DNA from: Acidobacteriota bacterium
GTDB lineage: Bacteria; Acidobacteriota; Vicinamibacteria; Vicinamibacterales; CAVVIG01
Assembly (NCBI GenBank): GCA_018268955.1
Contig: JAFDVO010000018.1
Location: 114,576 to 178,575 of the forward strand
DNA length: 64,000 bases
Direction: 5' to 3'
Part shown: piece after piece, positions 23,917 to 31,657 of the stretch
Position numbering within the stretch: the stretch's first letter is position 1
How the letters are laid out: each line of letters opens with the position of its first letter
Notes under the pieces: generated by a model
What the model was told of the DNA's origin: nothing
Database searches by the model: none
The model's input: the letters and a program-made list of their open reading frames with translations, nothing else
Program-made: the position numbers and the translations under genes

Positions 23917-24321
23917 ATGACCTTTGCCACCGCTCGCGGACTCGCCTCCTACCGTCAGGTCGAAGTCCAATCGCGTACGCCGCTCGAACTGGTCACGATG
24001 CTGTATGACGGCGCGATCCGATTCCTCGGCACCGCCCGCGACGCCATGAACCGGCACGACATCCCGGCCAGGCGCGAGGCCCTGAACAAGACGCTCGCGA
24101 TCATCGCGGAGCTGCAGAACACGCTGAACATGGATCAGGGCGGCGAGGTGGCGGTCGAACTCGATCGGCTCTACGAGTACATCAACATGCGGCTCCTCGA
24201 TGCGGCCATGCGGAACGACGTGGCGCCCCTCGACGAGGTGACGCGAATCCTCGGCATCCTCCGCGAAGGCTGGGCGACGATCGCCGCGAACGAGAAGGTG
24301 CCGGTCGAGGCCGGACGGTGA
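23917..24321 (+). CDS. fliS: Flagellin export chaperone FliS
   Basis: 134 residues, all-helical. FliS clamps the C-terminal helices of flagellin in the cytosol until export. The YRQVEVQSRTPLELVTMLYDGAIRFL segment corresponds to the family's YxxxxVxTAxPxxLVxMLYDGAIxxL signature (given here by its core only), followed by LNKTLAIIAELQNTLNMDQGG and LYEYINMRL, all typical. It overlaps the next gene by 4 bases (GTGA). Also possibly a partner in FliW/CsrA/flagellin homeostasis. Confidence 0.95.
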   Translation: MTFATARGLASYRQVEVQSRTPLELVTMLYDGAIRFLGTARDAMNRHDIPARREALNKTLAIIAELQNTLNMDQGGEVAVELDRLYEYINMRLLDAAMRNDVAPLDEVTRILGILREGWATIAANEKVPVEAGR

Positions 24322-24791
24322 CACGCGACGAGCTCGAGCTGACGCTCGAGGAATTCCGCAAGGGGCTCGAGACCGAGCTCGCGCTCCTGCGCCAGTTGCA
24401 GGTCGTCGCGGCCCAGCAGCGTGAGGTGAGTGAGGCGAGGGACTTCGACCGCTTCAAGATCGTCAGCGACGAACGCGACCGGCTCACGCGCAGCCTGCTG
24501 GCCGTCGAACAGGGGCTCGCCGAGACACGCGAGCTGCTCTCGACCATGCGGGACCAGGCTGCCTCGATCCCGACCTACGGCACCGTGCTCGCGCTCCGCC
24601 AGGCGTCCACGGACCTCGTGAACGACATCCTCTCCTGCGACCGCGCTGCCATGAAGGCGCTCGCCGATGCCGAGCTCGCCAGGCGCGCTGCGCTCGCCAG
24701 CCTCGAACGCGGGGAGAACACCCTCGCTGCCTACCGCCGTGTCCTCGCGCCGCCCATCGCCAACGCCGGTCTCGTCGATCGCCGAGGCTGA
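24318..24791 (+). CDS. FliT/FlgN-like helical protein
   Basis: 157 residues, predicted almost wholly alpha-helical with long charged heptad-like stretches (LELTLEEFRKGLETELALL, LTRSLLAVEQGLAETRELL). No motif is diagnostic, but the position right after fliS is the usual slot of fliT, the FliD chaperone. GTG 24318 overlaps the fliS stop (GTGA). Last gene of the fliD unit; the opposite-strand GNAT gene converges on it. Confidence 0.7.
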   Translation: MTRDELELTLEEFRKGLETELALLRQLQVVAAQQREVSEARDFDRFKIVSDERDRLTRSLLAVEQGLAETRELLSTMRDQAASIPTYGTVLALRQASTDLVNDILSCDRAAMKALADAELARRAALASLERGENTLAAYRRVLAPPIANAGLVDRRG

Positions 24792-24792
24792 A

Positions 24793-24862
24793 GCGTTCCG
24801 AACTGAGAACTTCAGGCGTTCCGAAGTCAGAACTTTGAAGTCAGAAGTCAGAGCGTCAGAGT
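24793..24862 (+). repeat. GAAGTCAGA-type short-repeat cluster (left arm)
   Basis: Two imperfect units beginning GCGTTCCGAA then AGTCAGAACTT/ACTGAGAACTT, then GAAGTCAGAAGTCAGAG. The reverse complement of the same word set recurs at 25021-25056, so the convergent end between the fliT-like and GNAT genes is bounded by an inverted pair. The rest of the gap (24863-24982) contains a CTCCGTGG-phrase cluster and no gene. Confidence 0.75.
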
Positions 24863-24977
24863 GCGTGCCAAGACCCGTACACGCCAGGGCGGAGTGCGCG
24901 GAGGTCACCGAGCGTCGATTGGGAACCGTGAAGCTCCGTGGTCCTGCGTGGCCTCCGTGGTGGGGAGTTTTGCAGCC

Positions 24978-24990
24978 AGCCCTTAGGGCT
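24978..24990. terminator. Small palindrome at the convergent gene end
   Basis: AGCCC-TTA-GGGCT, a 5-bp stem, contains the GNAT stop codon (24983-24985, minus strand). It lies between the two convergent operons and may serve both as a weak bidirectional terminator; no U-run is seen. Confidence 0.35.
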
Positions 24991-25951
24991 CGGACACAAG
25001 CGCCGGTGCTGTGGTCTGGCCAGTTCTGACTTCTGAATTCCGACTTCTGCCTTCGGAGCCCGCTCGTCCTGCCGCCGTGAAGCTCGCTGTTTCGTGGAAG
25101 CCGAGGTGGTCGTAGAGCCGGCGTGCCGACAGGTTGCGCTCGCTGACCAGCAGCGACAGCCGTTCGACCTTCCGGGCGTGCGCGCGAGCGCAGACCGCCT
25201 GCAGCATCGACGTCGCCATGCCCCCTCCCCGCCTCCCGGGGTCGACGGCCACCTGAGCGATGTGCGCCGTGTCATGCCGGATCATCGTCGTCACCACCGC
25301 GGCCTCGAGGCGACCGTCCGGGGCAAATGAGGCTGCCGAGAGCGCCGGTTCGAACCACCCACACGCGGTCGAGCCGAGCAACTGCGCGGCGTACTCGCGC
25401 CACTCCGTCATCAGCCCGTGACGGGCAAACGGGCGCGCTGGCGACGGCTCACCGTATGCGGCGGCCAGCAGAACGGGCAGTTGTGCGGCCGCGTCGATGT
25501 TCCACTCGAGCGCGGTGTGGACCTCGCGTGCAGAGGCGAGATCGCGCACAAGGTACAGATATGGTTCGATGTCGAATCCGCGAGCGGCGAGGGCGGGCGC
25601 CAGGCCTGGCGCCCCGCTGAATGCGAAGAGCATCGCACCAGACGGCGCGACGTGGGGATCGACCATGTGCAGGACGCCGTCCAGCAGCGTGCGCGTGGCG
25701 GCGGACGACTCCGCCTCGAACCCGCCGATCTGGAGTGTGTCCTGGTGAACGAGGAAGAAGCACCACCCGGTGACACGGCGGCCTTCCACGAGGGCGAGCC
25801 CGGGCAGCCGCCCTGACGCGCGTTCCTGCTCCACCTGTGTCCAGTTCGGACGGGAATCCCAGCAGAGGCGCTCGGACCAGCGGGCTTCCTGCTCCGCCCA
25901 GACCTCGTTCAGCAGGTCCGGGTCGAGATCACGCCAGTCGAACAGCGGCAT
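24983..25951 (-). CDS. GNAT-family acetyltransferase
   Basis: 322 residues. The C-terminal ~120 residues form a GNAT domain: AHIAQVAVDPGRRGGGMATSM is the acetyl-CoA pyrophosphate loop (Q/RxxGxG/A variant) and LLVSERNLSARRLYDHLGF the following helix-strand. The N-terminal ~170 residues look like a second, degenerate GNAT fold. Substrate unknown; lying after csrA does not prove a flagellar role. The last ~25 residues (after FTAAGRAGSEG) are encoded by the intergenic repeat at 25021-25056 and look like a recent read-through extension. ATG 25951 overlaps csrA by 23 bases. Confidence 0.75.
   Translation of the reverse strand: MPLFDWRDLDPDLLNEVWAEQEARWSERLCWDSRPNWTQVEQERASGRLPGLALVEGRRVTGWCFFLVHQDTLQIGGFEAESSAATRTLLDGVLHMVDPHVAPSGAMLFAFSGAPGLAPALAARGFDIEPYLYLVRDLASAREVHTALEWNIDAAAQLPVLLAAAYGEPSPARPFARHGLMTEWREYAAQLLGSTACGWFEPALSAASFAPDGRLEAAVVTTMIRHDTAHIAQVAVDPGRRGGGMATSMLQAVCARAHARKVERLSLLVSERNLSARRLYDHLGFHETASFTAAGRAGSEGRSRNSEVRTGQTTAPALVSEP
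25021..25056 (-). repeat. GAAGTCAGA-type repeat (right arm), inside the GNAT gene end
   Basis: On the minus strand: CCGAAGGCAGAAGTCGG then AATTCAGAAGTCAGAACTG, the same word family as 24793-24862 in inverted orientation. It is translated as the C-terminal tail of the GNAT protein. Confidence 0.75.
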
Positions 25952-26213
25952 CGCTGGCCTCGACCTCGGTCTCGCGACGCGCCACGCGGCTCCGCAGGGT
26001 GGAGGCGAGGGCCGAGACGGAGGCGGGAGCGCTGCGTGCCGCGCTCCGGTTTGCGGCAACGACCAGGTCGTACACCTCACGCCGATGCACCGGCACGTCG
26101 CGCGGCGCCGTGACGCCGATGCGGACCCCCTGGCGGCCGACACTGACCACCTGGATCTCGATGCCGTCGCCGACCACGATGGATTCCCCGCGCTTGCGGG
26201 TGACAACCAGCAC
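25929..26213 (-). CDS. csrA: Carbon storage regulator CsrA (extended)
   Basis: RNA-binding translational regulator. Residues 1-55 are canonical CsrA: MLVVTRKRGESIVVGD, the VRIGVTAPRDVPVHRREVY strand, and the RNA-contacting residues R6 and R44 are both present. At 94 residues it carries an extra ~35-residue Ala/Arg/Ser-rich tail beyond the usual 60-75. The adjacent fliW (3 bases between) and GGA sites in the fliC leader indicate flagellin as a target. Confidence 0.93.
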   Translation of the reverse strand: MLVVTRKRGESIVVGDGIEIQVVSVGRQGVRIGVTAPRDVPVHRREVYDLVVAANRSAARSAPASVSALASTLRSRVARRETEVEASDAAVRLA

Positions 26214-26216
26214 AGA

Positions 26217-26666
26217 TCACCCCAGCCGATGGTTCGTATCGTACTGGTCGTGCCCGGCGAGCAACTGCAGCGCGCGCATACGCTCCGGGTTGACGACGAG
26301 GGGCGCCCGAAGGTTCACGGTCGCGTCGCCCTGCTCGGCCACGCGGACGATCGCGAGCCAGAGCAACGCGCTGTCGCTGCTCGCGCCGAGGCGACGGCGC
26401 TGCAGGTCGTCGAGCTGGCAACGGTACTCCGGGTCCACCAGGCGCGGATCGATGGCCAGGAACGCGGGCTTGGCATCGTCCAGCCCTTGCAGGCAGACGA
26501 GCGGCTCGAGCGAGGGTGATGAGAGCAGGAGGAAGCGCCGGCACTCCTCGAATCCCGGCAGCCCTTCGACGAGCGTCACGACGTCGCGCGAGTTGCCCTC
26601 GAAGCTGCCGAACCGCGTCTCGATGGACTCGATGGGGTCATGCATCAGCGGATGCGCACCACTCAT
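26217..26666 (-). CDS. fliW: Flagellar assembly factor FliW
   Basis: 149 residues. FliW binds either flagellin or CsrA; free flagellin releases FliW to inhibit CsrA. Hallmarks: ETRFGSFEGNSRDVVTLVEGLPGFEECRRFLLL core (family F-x-E-GLPGFE), SPSLEPLVCLQGLDDAKPAFLAIDP and NLRAPLVVN. ATG 26666 overlaps the flgL stop (ATGA); ATG 26645 is an alternative. csrA follows after 3 bases, the classical pairing. Confidence 0.93.
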   Translation of the reverse strand: MSGAHPLMHDPIESIETRFGSFEGNSRDVVTLVEGLPGFEECRRFLLLSSPSLEPLVCLQGLDDAKPAFLAIDPRLVDPEYRCQLDDLQRRRLGASSDSALLWLAIVRVAEQGDATVNLRAPLVVNPERMRALQLLAGHDQYDTNHRLG

Positions 26667-27550
26667 TTGATGTAATCCAGGAGCGACACCTTCGACGCCG
26701 CCGCGACGGCGCCGAGGGCCGATTGATAGGTCGTCTGGGCACGGCTCATGCGCGTCAGGGCGTCGGCCATGTTGGCGTCCCGGTCCGACGACAGCCGGGC
26801 CTGGGCCGCGAGGCGCAACGTCGTTGTCCGCTCGTTGGTGTCGTCGATGGTCGTCTCGTCATTGCCGACGAGGCTCTGGGCCCGAGTCGCCCGGGTGAAC
26901 GCGTTGTTCAACAGCGCGATGCCCGCGTGCAGCGTGGTCGTGTCGTTGGTGCGTGCGGCGGCCGCCAGCGAGTCGAGCGTGCTCAGAACGTCGGCGGCGT
27001 CGCTCCCCTGCATGATCGACTGCCCATCCATCGCGATCGTCACGCTTCGATTCTCGGACACGTCGACCGTCATGCCGGTGTTCGTGCCCTGATACGTCCA
27101 CGTGCCACCGGACTTCACGTAGGGCGCAACGCTGGAGTTCGTCCCCGAGAACAGGCGCGTGCCACCGAAGGTCGTGTTGATGTCAGCGGCAAGGGCGTCC
27201 CGGATCCCTTCCATCGTGAGGGCCGCCTGATCGCGGACTTCCTTGGTGGCGGTGCTCCCGAGTGAACTCTGGAGCGCGACGAGCGCTTCCGAGATCTTGT
27301 CGATGATGTTGCTCAGCGCCGAGTCCATCGCCGTGACGCGCGAGCTGGCCGAGTCGCTGACGCCCTTGTACGCATCGAGCCGGTCGATGCTCGCCTGGTC
27401 CATGACCGCGCGCTGCGCGGCGACAGGGTCGTCGCTCGGGACCCGAACACGCATGCCGGTCGACACCTGCCACTGGGCTTCCGCGAACTGCTCCGACGCG
27501 GTGTTGATGGCGTCGAGTCCGTCACGGACCTGATTGAAGGTCACTCTCAT
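26663..27550 (-). CDS. flgL: Hook-filament junction protein FlgL
   Basis: 295 residues, flagellin-like HAP3 joining hook to filament. N-terminal helix RDGLDAINTASEQFAEAQW, then VSTGMRVRVPSDDPVAAQRAVM corresponds to the flagellin/FlgL D1 signature, and FGGTRLFSGTNSSVAPYV to the beta domain. The C-terminus (RMSRAQTTYQSALGAVAAAS) ends like FlgL. Overlaps flgK (ATGA) and fliW (ATGA). Confidence 0.94.
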   Translation of the reverse strand: MRVTFNQVRDGLDAINTASEQFAEAQWQVSTGMRVRVPSDDPVAAQRAVMDQASIDRLDAYKGVSDSASSRVTAMDSALSNIIDKISEALVALQSSLGSTATKEVRDQAALTMEGIRDALAADINTTFGGTRLFSGTNSSVAPYVKSGGTWTYQGTNTGMTVDVSENRSVTIAMDGQSIMQGSDAADVLSTLDSLAAAARTNDTTTLHAGIALLNNAFTRATRAQSLVGNDETTIDDTNERTTTLRLAAQARLSSDRDANMADALTRMSRAQTTYQSALGAVAAASKVSLLDYIK

Positions 27551-28923
27551 CGCGGCACTCCGAAGGTCGACATGAGAACGGACAGCGAGCTGTCGATGGC
27601 CGCGAAGTAGCGGGCATTCGCCTCGTACGCCCGCTGGAACTGCAGCAGCCGTCCGGCTTCCTCGTCGAGAGAGACGCCGGACACCGAGTCACGCAGTTTC
27701 TGGATGGCCGAGACCACGTCCTCGCGTGTCTTGAGGCTGGTCCGCGCATCGGCACTGTCGGTGCCGACCTTGTTGACCAGCTGGCTCCACGCCTCGGTGA
27801 AGGTCGCGGAGTTCCCGCTCGCCACTTTCTGGTCACGGAGCGACGCGAGCGCTTTGGCCGTGCCGTTGTCGCCCGGTGCTCCGGTGCCTGAGGCGGCAAT
27901 GAGCGAGTTGTTTGCGGCCAGCGCCGGATTGAACTTCAGCGACGCGGCGGCGCCGTCCACGGTGGCGAGCGGCAGGTACAGCAGCGGACCCGTGTTGCCG
28001 TTCAGGTCGTAGCCGCCCGTGTGCACGGCGTTGAGCTGCGTGCCGACGTCGTACGCGAGCTGATCGAGTTGGTGCTGATAGCCAGGCAGCACCGAGTCGC
28101 GGACCGCAAGATGACCGCCGAGGGTGCCGCCCGTGAGCTGCGCGGTGATGTCCACGCCGCCAGCACGCACTTCGGCAAGGCCGGTCGTCGGCGCATTCGT
28201 GACGGCGAGCGGATGGCTGTCGCGGCCGATGACGAGTGCACGGCCGCCGCCCAGCGCGACGTCCATGGTGCCGTTCGGGTGCGAGATGACGTTGACGTCC
28301 GTCAGCTTCGCGAGGTTCTGGAGGGACAGGTCGAGCTGATCCTTCAGCGGCTCGATGTCCGCCCCGGTCGGTGCGTCGCCGATCTGCTGGTTCAGCTTGG
28401 CGATCGTGCCTGCCAGCGTGTTGATCTGGTCGACCGCGCTCCGGACGTCACGGTCCGCCTGGGTCCGGGATTGGTCCAGGCGCGACGACATGTCGTTGAA
28501 CGCCGTGGCCAGCCGGGTGCCCTGCAGGACGACGCCGTCGCGCGCGACCGCCGACTGCGGGTCGACACTAAGCGCCGAGAACGACGAGAACAGCGCGCTC
28601 AGCGCACCATCGATTGACTTGCCGGTGCTTCCCAGCGACGTCTCGATGACCGACAGTGCCGATGCCATCGCGCTGTCGTGGGACTGCGCGGGCAGTTCGC
28701 TGCGCAGCCGATGATCGACGAAGGCGTCCCGGCTGGCGCGGACTCCGACGACCTGCACGCCGCCGACACCGTCGATCGGCTGCCGTTCGGCGAGTTCGAG
28801 GCGGCGCCGGACGTAGCCCTCCGTGTTGAGGTTCGCGATGTTCTGGCCGGTGACGTCCAAGCCGTAGCGCTGCGCGTCGAGCGACTGGGCTGCGTTGGAG
28901 AGTGACGTGAAGAGGCCGCCCAT
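27547..28923 (-). CDS. flgK: Hook-associated protein FlgK
   Basis: 458 residues, HAP1 at the hook-filament junction. The N-terminus holds the rod/hook signature LDVTGQNIANLNTEGYVRR; the long LxxxVDQINTLAGTIAKLNQQI helix and HQLDQLAYDVGTQLNAVH are typical of FlgK. The C-terminus LDEEAGRLLQFQRAYEANAR is the FlgBCEFGK C-terminal motif. Somewhat shorter than enteric FlgK (about 545). It starts with a one-base overlap on the flgN-like stop (TGATG). Confidence 0.95.
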   Translation of the reverse strand: MGGLFTSLSNAAQSLDAQRYGLDVTGQNIANLNTEGYVRRRLELAERQPIDGVGGVQVVGVRASRDAFVDHRLRSELPAQSHDSAMASALSVIETSLGSTGKSIDGALSALFSSFSALSVDPQSAVARDGVVLQGTRLATAFNDMSSRLDQSRTQADRDVRSAVDQINTLAGTIAKLNQQIGDAPTGADIEPLKDQLDLSLQNLAKLTDVNVISHPNGTMDVALGGGRALVIGRDSHPLAVTNAPTTGLAEVRAGGVDITAQLTGGTLGGHLAVRDSVLPGYQHQLDQLAYDVGTQLNAVHTGGYDLNGNTGPLLYLPLATVDGAAASLKFNPALAANNSLIAASGTGAPGDNGTAKALASLRDQKVASGNSATFTEAWSQLVNKVGTDSADARTSLKTREDVVSAIQKLRDSVSGVSLDEEAGRLLQFQRAYEANARYFAAIDSSLSVLMSTFGVPR

Positions 28924-29276
28924 CAGACTCTGACCTCCAGGCGGCCGTGCCGGGGTGCGGACGCGCCTATGCCCGCCGGCCGATAACCGGGAGCCATCCC
29001 TTGTGCGGCGAGTGAAAGCGTGACCAGGTCGGTCGTCGCGCGCCCAAGCGCGCGGCAGCGGAAGAGGGCTTCATGGATCCGCCGCAAGGCAGACCGGACC
29101 GCGTCCGCATCCGCCCCGGCGAGGTCGACTGCTGAGGGTACGTGCGTCAACGTCGCTTCGAGCGACGCTTCGCAGGAAGCCAGCGCGTCGGGATTCGCGC
29201 CTGCGGTCGCATCCGCCACCCGTTCGAGGACGGCTGCGAGCGCGTGGAGGCGCGCAACGGCTGGATCAGCGGACAT
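28923..29276 (-). CDS. FlgN-like export chaperone (by position)
   Basis: 117 residues, probably helical (Ala/Leu-rich), no membrane span. Sequence motifs are not diagnostic; the slot between flgM and flgK is where flgN, the FlgK/FlgL chaperone, usually lies. It overlaps flgK by one base and starts 4 bases after the flgM stop. The C-terminal ~25 residues are Gly/Pro/Arg-rich and may be disordered. Confidence 0.6.
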   Translation of the reverse strand: MSADPAVARLHALAAVLERVADATAGANPDALASCEASLEATLTHVPSAVDLAGADADAVRSALRRIHEALFRCRALGRATTDLVTLSLAAQGMAPGYRPAGIGASAPRHGRLEVRV

Positions 29277-29279
29277 GCC

Positions 29280-29576
29280 TCACACCTCGTTGTTCAGCAT
29301 GCGCTGGATGAGCGTGTCGGCGAGGGCCTGCGCGTCGCTGCCCAGCTTGCCGCTTTCGAGCAGCGCTCGCCCGCGCGCGACCGCGTCGGGGCGCACGGAA
29401 ATCGGCTGGCTGGCCTCATCGATGGCCTTGTTCGCCAGCGCGAGTTCGGGCGAAACCGTGAAGGCGTCCCCGCCGGCTCGCTTCGACTGCTCCTTCGACT
29501 GGTTGGCGCTGATACGCGCGGTATCCTGCGCCGCGAGCGAGGCATCAATGTTTGGTCGGTTGCCTTCAATCTTCAT
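29280..29576 (-). CDS. flgM: Anti-sigma-28 factor FlgM
   Basis: 98 residues, the usual size. FlgM holds FliA inactive until the hook is done, then is exported. The disordered N-terminal half precedes the sigma-binding helices: VSPELALANKAIDEA, IRxDxVxxGRxLLESG-like (VRPDAVARGRALLESGKL) and ALADTLIQRML. ATG 29576 overlaps flgJ's stop (ATGA) and has AGGAG 6 bases upstream. A sigma-28-type promoter within the flgJ end gives it independent FliA control. Confidence 0.9.
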   Translation of the reverse strand: MKIEGNRPNIDASLAAQDTARISANQSKEQSKRAGGDAFTVSPELALANKAIDEASQPISVRPDAVARGRALLESGKLGSDAQALADTLIQRMLNNEV

Positions 29577-30520
29577 GGCCGCTCCTGATTGGACCCGTCA
29601 GCGAATGAATCGGCGGAAGTCCCCGAACTCTTTAATACCGCAGCCATATCGACGGCTTTCCCGTGCATTCTGGCCTCGAGGTGGAGGTGCGGTCCGGTGG
29701 ACCGGCCACTGTTCCCAGACCGGGCGACCACCTGCCCGGCCTCAACCGTATCCCCTTCGCGCACCGTTGCCCCGGAGAGGTGCGCATACCGGGTCTCGAG
29801 ACCGTTCCCGTGGTCGATCACCACCGTAAGACCGTACCCCTGGCGGTCCTTCACGGACTGCACCCGACCCGACGCGACAGCCTGCACCTCCTGCCCATAG
29901 GCCATGCGCACGTCGGTGCCTGCGTGGAACTTCGCCTGACCGGTGAAGGGATCTGCCCTCCACCCGAATGGTGACGTCACCGGCCCGGGCTGGGTGGCTG
30001 CGAGCGACACGGGCGCTGCCGCCGCGCTCGAGATCGGACTGGCAGGCGGAGTGGCCACAAGCTGCGCCGGAGCCGCTGGCGGCGCGGGCTGCAGGAGTTC
30101 GTCGGGATGCGGCAGCTGTGGTACCGCTGCGGGCGCCGATCCGCTGGACTTTCCGGGCATGTCGGTTGCGGCAGGGGTCGACGCATAGGCGGTCAGCGCC
30201 GTGGTCGGAGTCAGCCCACCTGCGGGGCCGCCCATGCCCTGCCTGGCAAGCGCCTCGAGCATCAGGTTGGCGAGCCCGAACCCGCCCGACCGGCTGAGCG
30301 ACAGGCCGAGTTCGCTGTCGAATGTATCGGTCATCGTCGCGTTGCCGAGCCCCTGCTGCTCCTCGTCGGTCAGCATGGAGTGGCGCATGCCGCGGAGCAT
30401 TTCCGAGAGGAACATCGCCTCGAACTCGTGGGCGAGCCTCGCCAGCTGCGCGCGCTGCGCCTCGACCTGGGCCGCGTCCGCGGTGCCGACCTTGCCCGGG
30501 CCGGCGGGCTTGACCTCCAT
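29573..30520 (-). CDS. flgJ: FlgJ-type rod-binding protein fused to an M23 peptidase
   Basis: 315 residues. Residues ~20-95 are the rod-binding domain (HEFEAMFLSEMLRGMR ... GFGLANLMLEALARQ), which caps the growing rod. A Pro/Ala/Ser-rich linker (about 100-180) leads to a LytM/M23 metallopeptidase: SPFGWRADPFTGQAKFHAGTDVR with H199 and D203, and GPHLHLE with H278 and H280, all zinc ligands/catalytic residues present. It thus cuts peptide cross-links rather than glycan strands as enteric FlgJ does. ATG 30520 lies just after the flgI stop. There is no signal peptide, consistent with export by the flagellar system. Confidence 0.88.
   Translation of the reverse strand: MEVKPAGPGKVGTADAAQVEAQRAQLARLAHEFEAMFLSEMLRGMRHSMLTDEEQQGLGNATMTDTFDSELGLSLSRSGGFGLANLMLEALARQGMGGPAGGLTPTTALTAYASTPAATDMPGKSSGSAPAAVPQLPHPDELLQPAPPAAPAQLVATPPASPISSAAAAPVSLAATQPGPVTSPFGWRADPFTGQAKFHAGTDVRMAYGQEVQAVASGRVQSVKDRQGYGLTVVIDHGNGLETRYAHLSGATVREGDTVEAGQVVARSGNSGRSTGPHLHLEARMHGKAVDMAAVLKSSGTSADSFADGSNQERP
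29607..29634 (-). promoter_or_regulatory. Sigma-28 promoter candidate for flgM-flgN-flgK-flgL
   Basis: Minus strand TAAAGAGT-N12-GCCGATTC; -35 TAAA and -10 CCGAT are intact, spacing one base longer than the enteric norm but within the sigma-28/sigma-D range. It lies inside the 3' end of flgJ, with a predicted start near 29600 and a 24-base leader to flgM carrying AGGAG. Confidence 0.65.
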
Positions 30521-30521
30521 C

Positions 30522-31649
30522 TCAGAGCACCACGACTTCGGCGCGCAGGGCGCCAGCGGCCTTGAGCGCCTGCATGATGGCAATGATGTCGCGCGGCGTG
30601 GCGCCGAGCGCGTTCAGCGCGCGAACGACCGATTCGAGGGTGGTGCCTTCCTCGAGCGCCACGAGCTTGGCCTCGGCCTCCTGCACGTCCACCTGTGTGT
30701 TCGGCACGACCACCGTGTCCCCGCTCTTCGACAGCGGGTTGGGTTGTGACACTTCGTATTTCGTGCTGATCCGGACTGACAGGTTGCCGTGCGCGACAGC
30801 GGCCGGCCCGATCCGCACCTGCCCGCCCACGACGACCGTTCCCGTCCGCTCGTTGATCACCACGCGAGCGTTGACATCGGTCTGCACCGGCAGCACCTCG
30901 AGTCGCGCCATCAGTGAAGGCACGCTGTTGCGGTACTGCGCCGGCACCTTGATCGTGATGCTCCCGGGGTCGACGACCGAGGCCTGATCGGGTCCGAGTT
31001 CCCCGTTGACGGCGTCGACGATGCGAGCGGCACTGACGAAGTCCGGTTCACGGAGGGCGAGGGTAATGGTATCGCCGCTCGGCAGGGTCGAGTTGGCCGC
31101 GAGCTGTACGAACGCGCCGCCCGCGACCCGGCCGACCGTCAGGTGGTTCACCTGCACGGAGCTGCCACCGCCGCCGCCACCGAAGCCCCCGATCGACAGC
31201 GGGCCCTGCGCGAGCGCGTAGACCTGCCCGTCGCCGCCGCGCAGCGGCGTCGCGAGCAGCGTGCCCCCCTGCAGGCTGCGGGCATCGCCGATCGAGGAGG
31301 CCGTGATGTCGATGCGCGCCCCGGGCCGCGCGTACGCCGGCAGCTCCGCCGTGACCAGCACGGCCGCGACGTTCTCGATCTTGATCTGCTGCCCCGGCAC
31401 CGACAGCCCGAACCGTTCGAGCATGTTCGCGATCGTCTGTGCCGTGAAGATCGTCTGTCGCTTGTCCCCGGTCTTGTTCAGGCCCACGACCAGCCCGTAG
31501 CCAATCAGCGGGGTCGATGCGACCCCCTGGATGGCGGCGACGTCCTTCAACCGGGTCGACGTGTCAGCCGCGATCGCGGGTCTGGCCCCGATGGCAAGGG
31601 CGATGACGATCACAGCGGCGACGGGACGGAGATGACCGAAGCGGCACAT
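30522..31649 (-). CDS. flgI: Flagellar P-ring protein FlgI
   Basis: 375 residues with a Sec signal peptide (cleavage likely near ARPAIA-AD). Forms the periplasmic P-ring bushing. RLKDVAAIQGVASTPLIGYG and LVVGLNKTGDK are the family signature, IENVAAVLVTAELPAYARPG follows and the C-terminus TPRDIIAIMQALKAAGAL is canonical. A Gly-rich insert (GGFGGGGGGSS) sits near 165. ATG 31649 has TGAGG 6 bases upstream; the in-frame codon at 31691 overlaps flgH and is not used. Confidence 0.95.
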   Translation of the reverse strand: MCRFGHLRPVAAVIVIALAIGARPAIAADTSTRLKDVAAIQGVASTPLIGYGLVVGLNKTGDKRQTIFTAQTIANMLERFGLSVPGQQIKIENVAAVLVTAELPAYARPGARIDITASSIGDARSLQGGTLLATPLRGGDGQVYALAQGPLSIGGFGGGGGGSSVQVNHLTVGRVAGGAFVQLAANSTLPSGDTITLALREPDFVSAARIVDAVNGELGPDQASVVDPGSITIKVPAQYRNSVPSLMARLEVLPVQTDVNARVVINERTGTVVVGGQVRIGPAAVAHGNLSVRISTKYEVSQPNPLSKSGDTVVVPNTQVDVQEAEAKLVALEEGTTLESVVRALNALGATPRDIIAIMQALKAAGALRAEVVVL

Positions 31650-31657
31650 GGTAAGCC

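Noticed and set aside
24983-25951. GNAT gene as the missing PseH acetyltransferase
   Set aside because: It has a double-GNAT-like layout with 322 residues (PseH is about 180) and lies behind csrA, not with sugar genes; no specific evidence.
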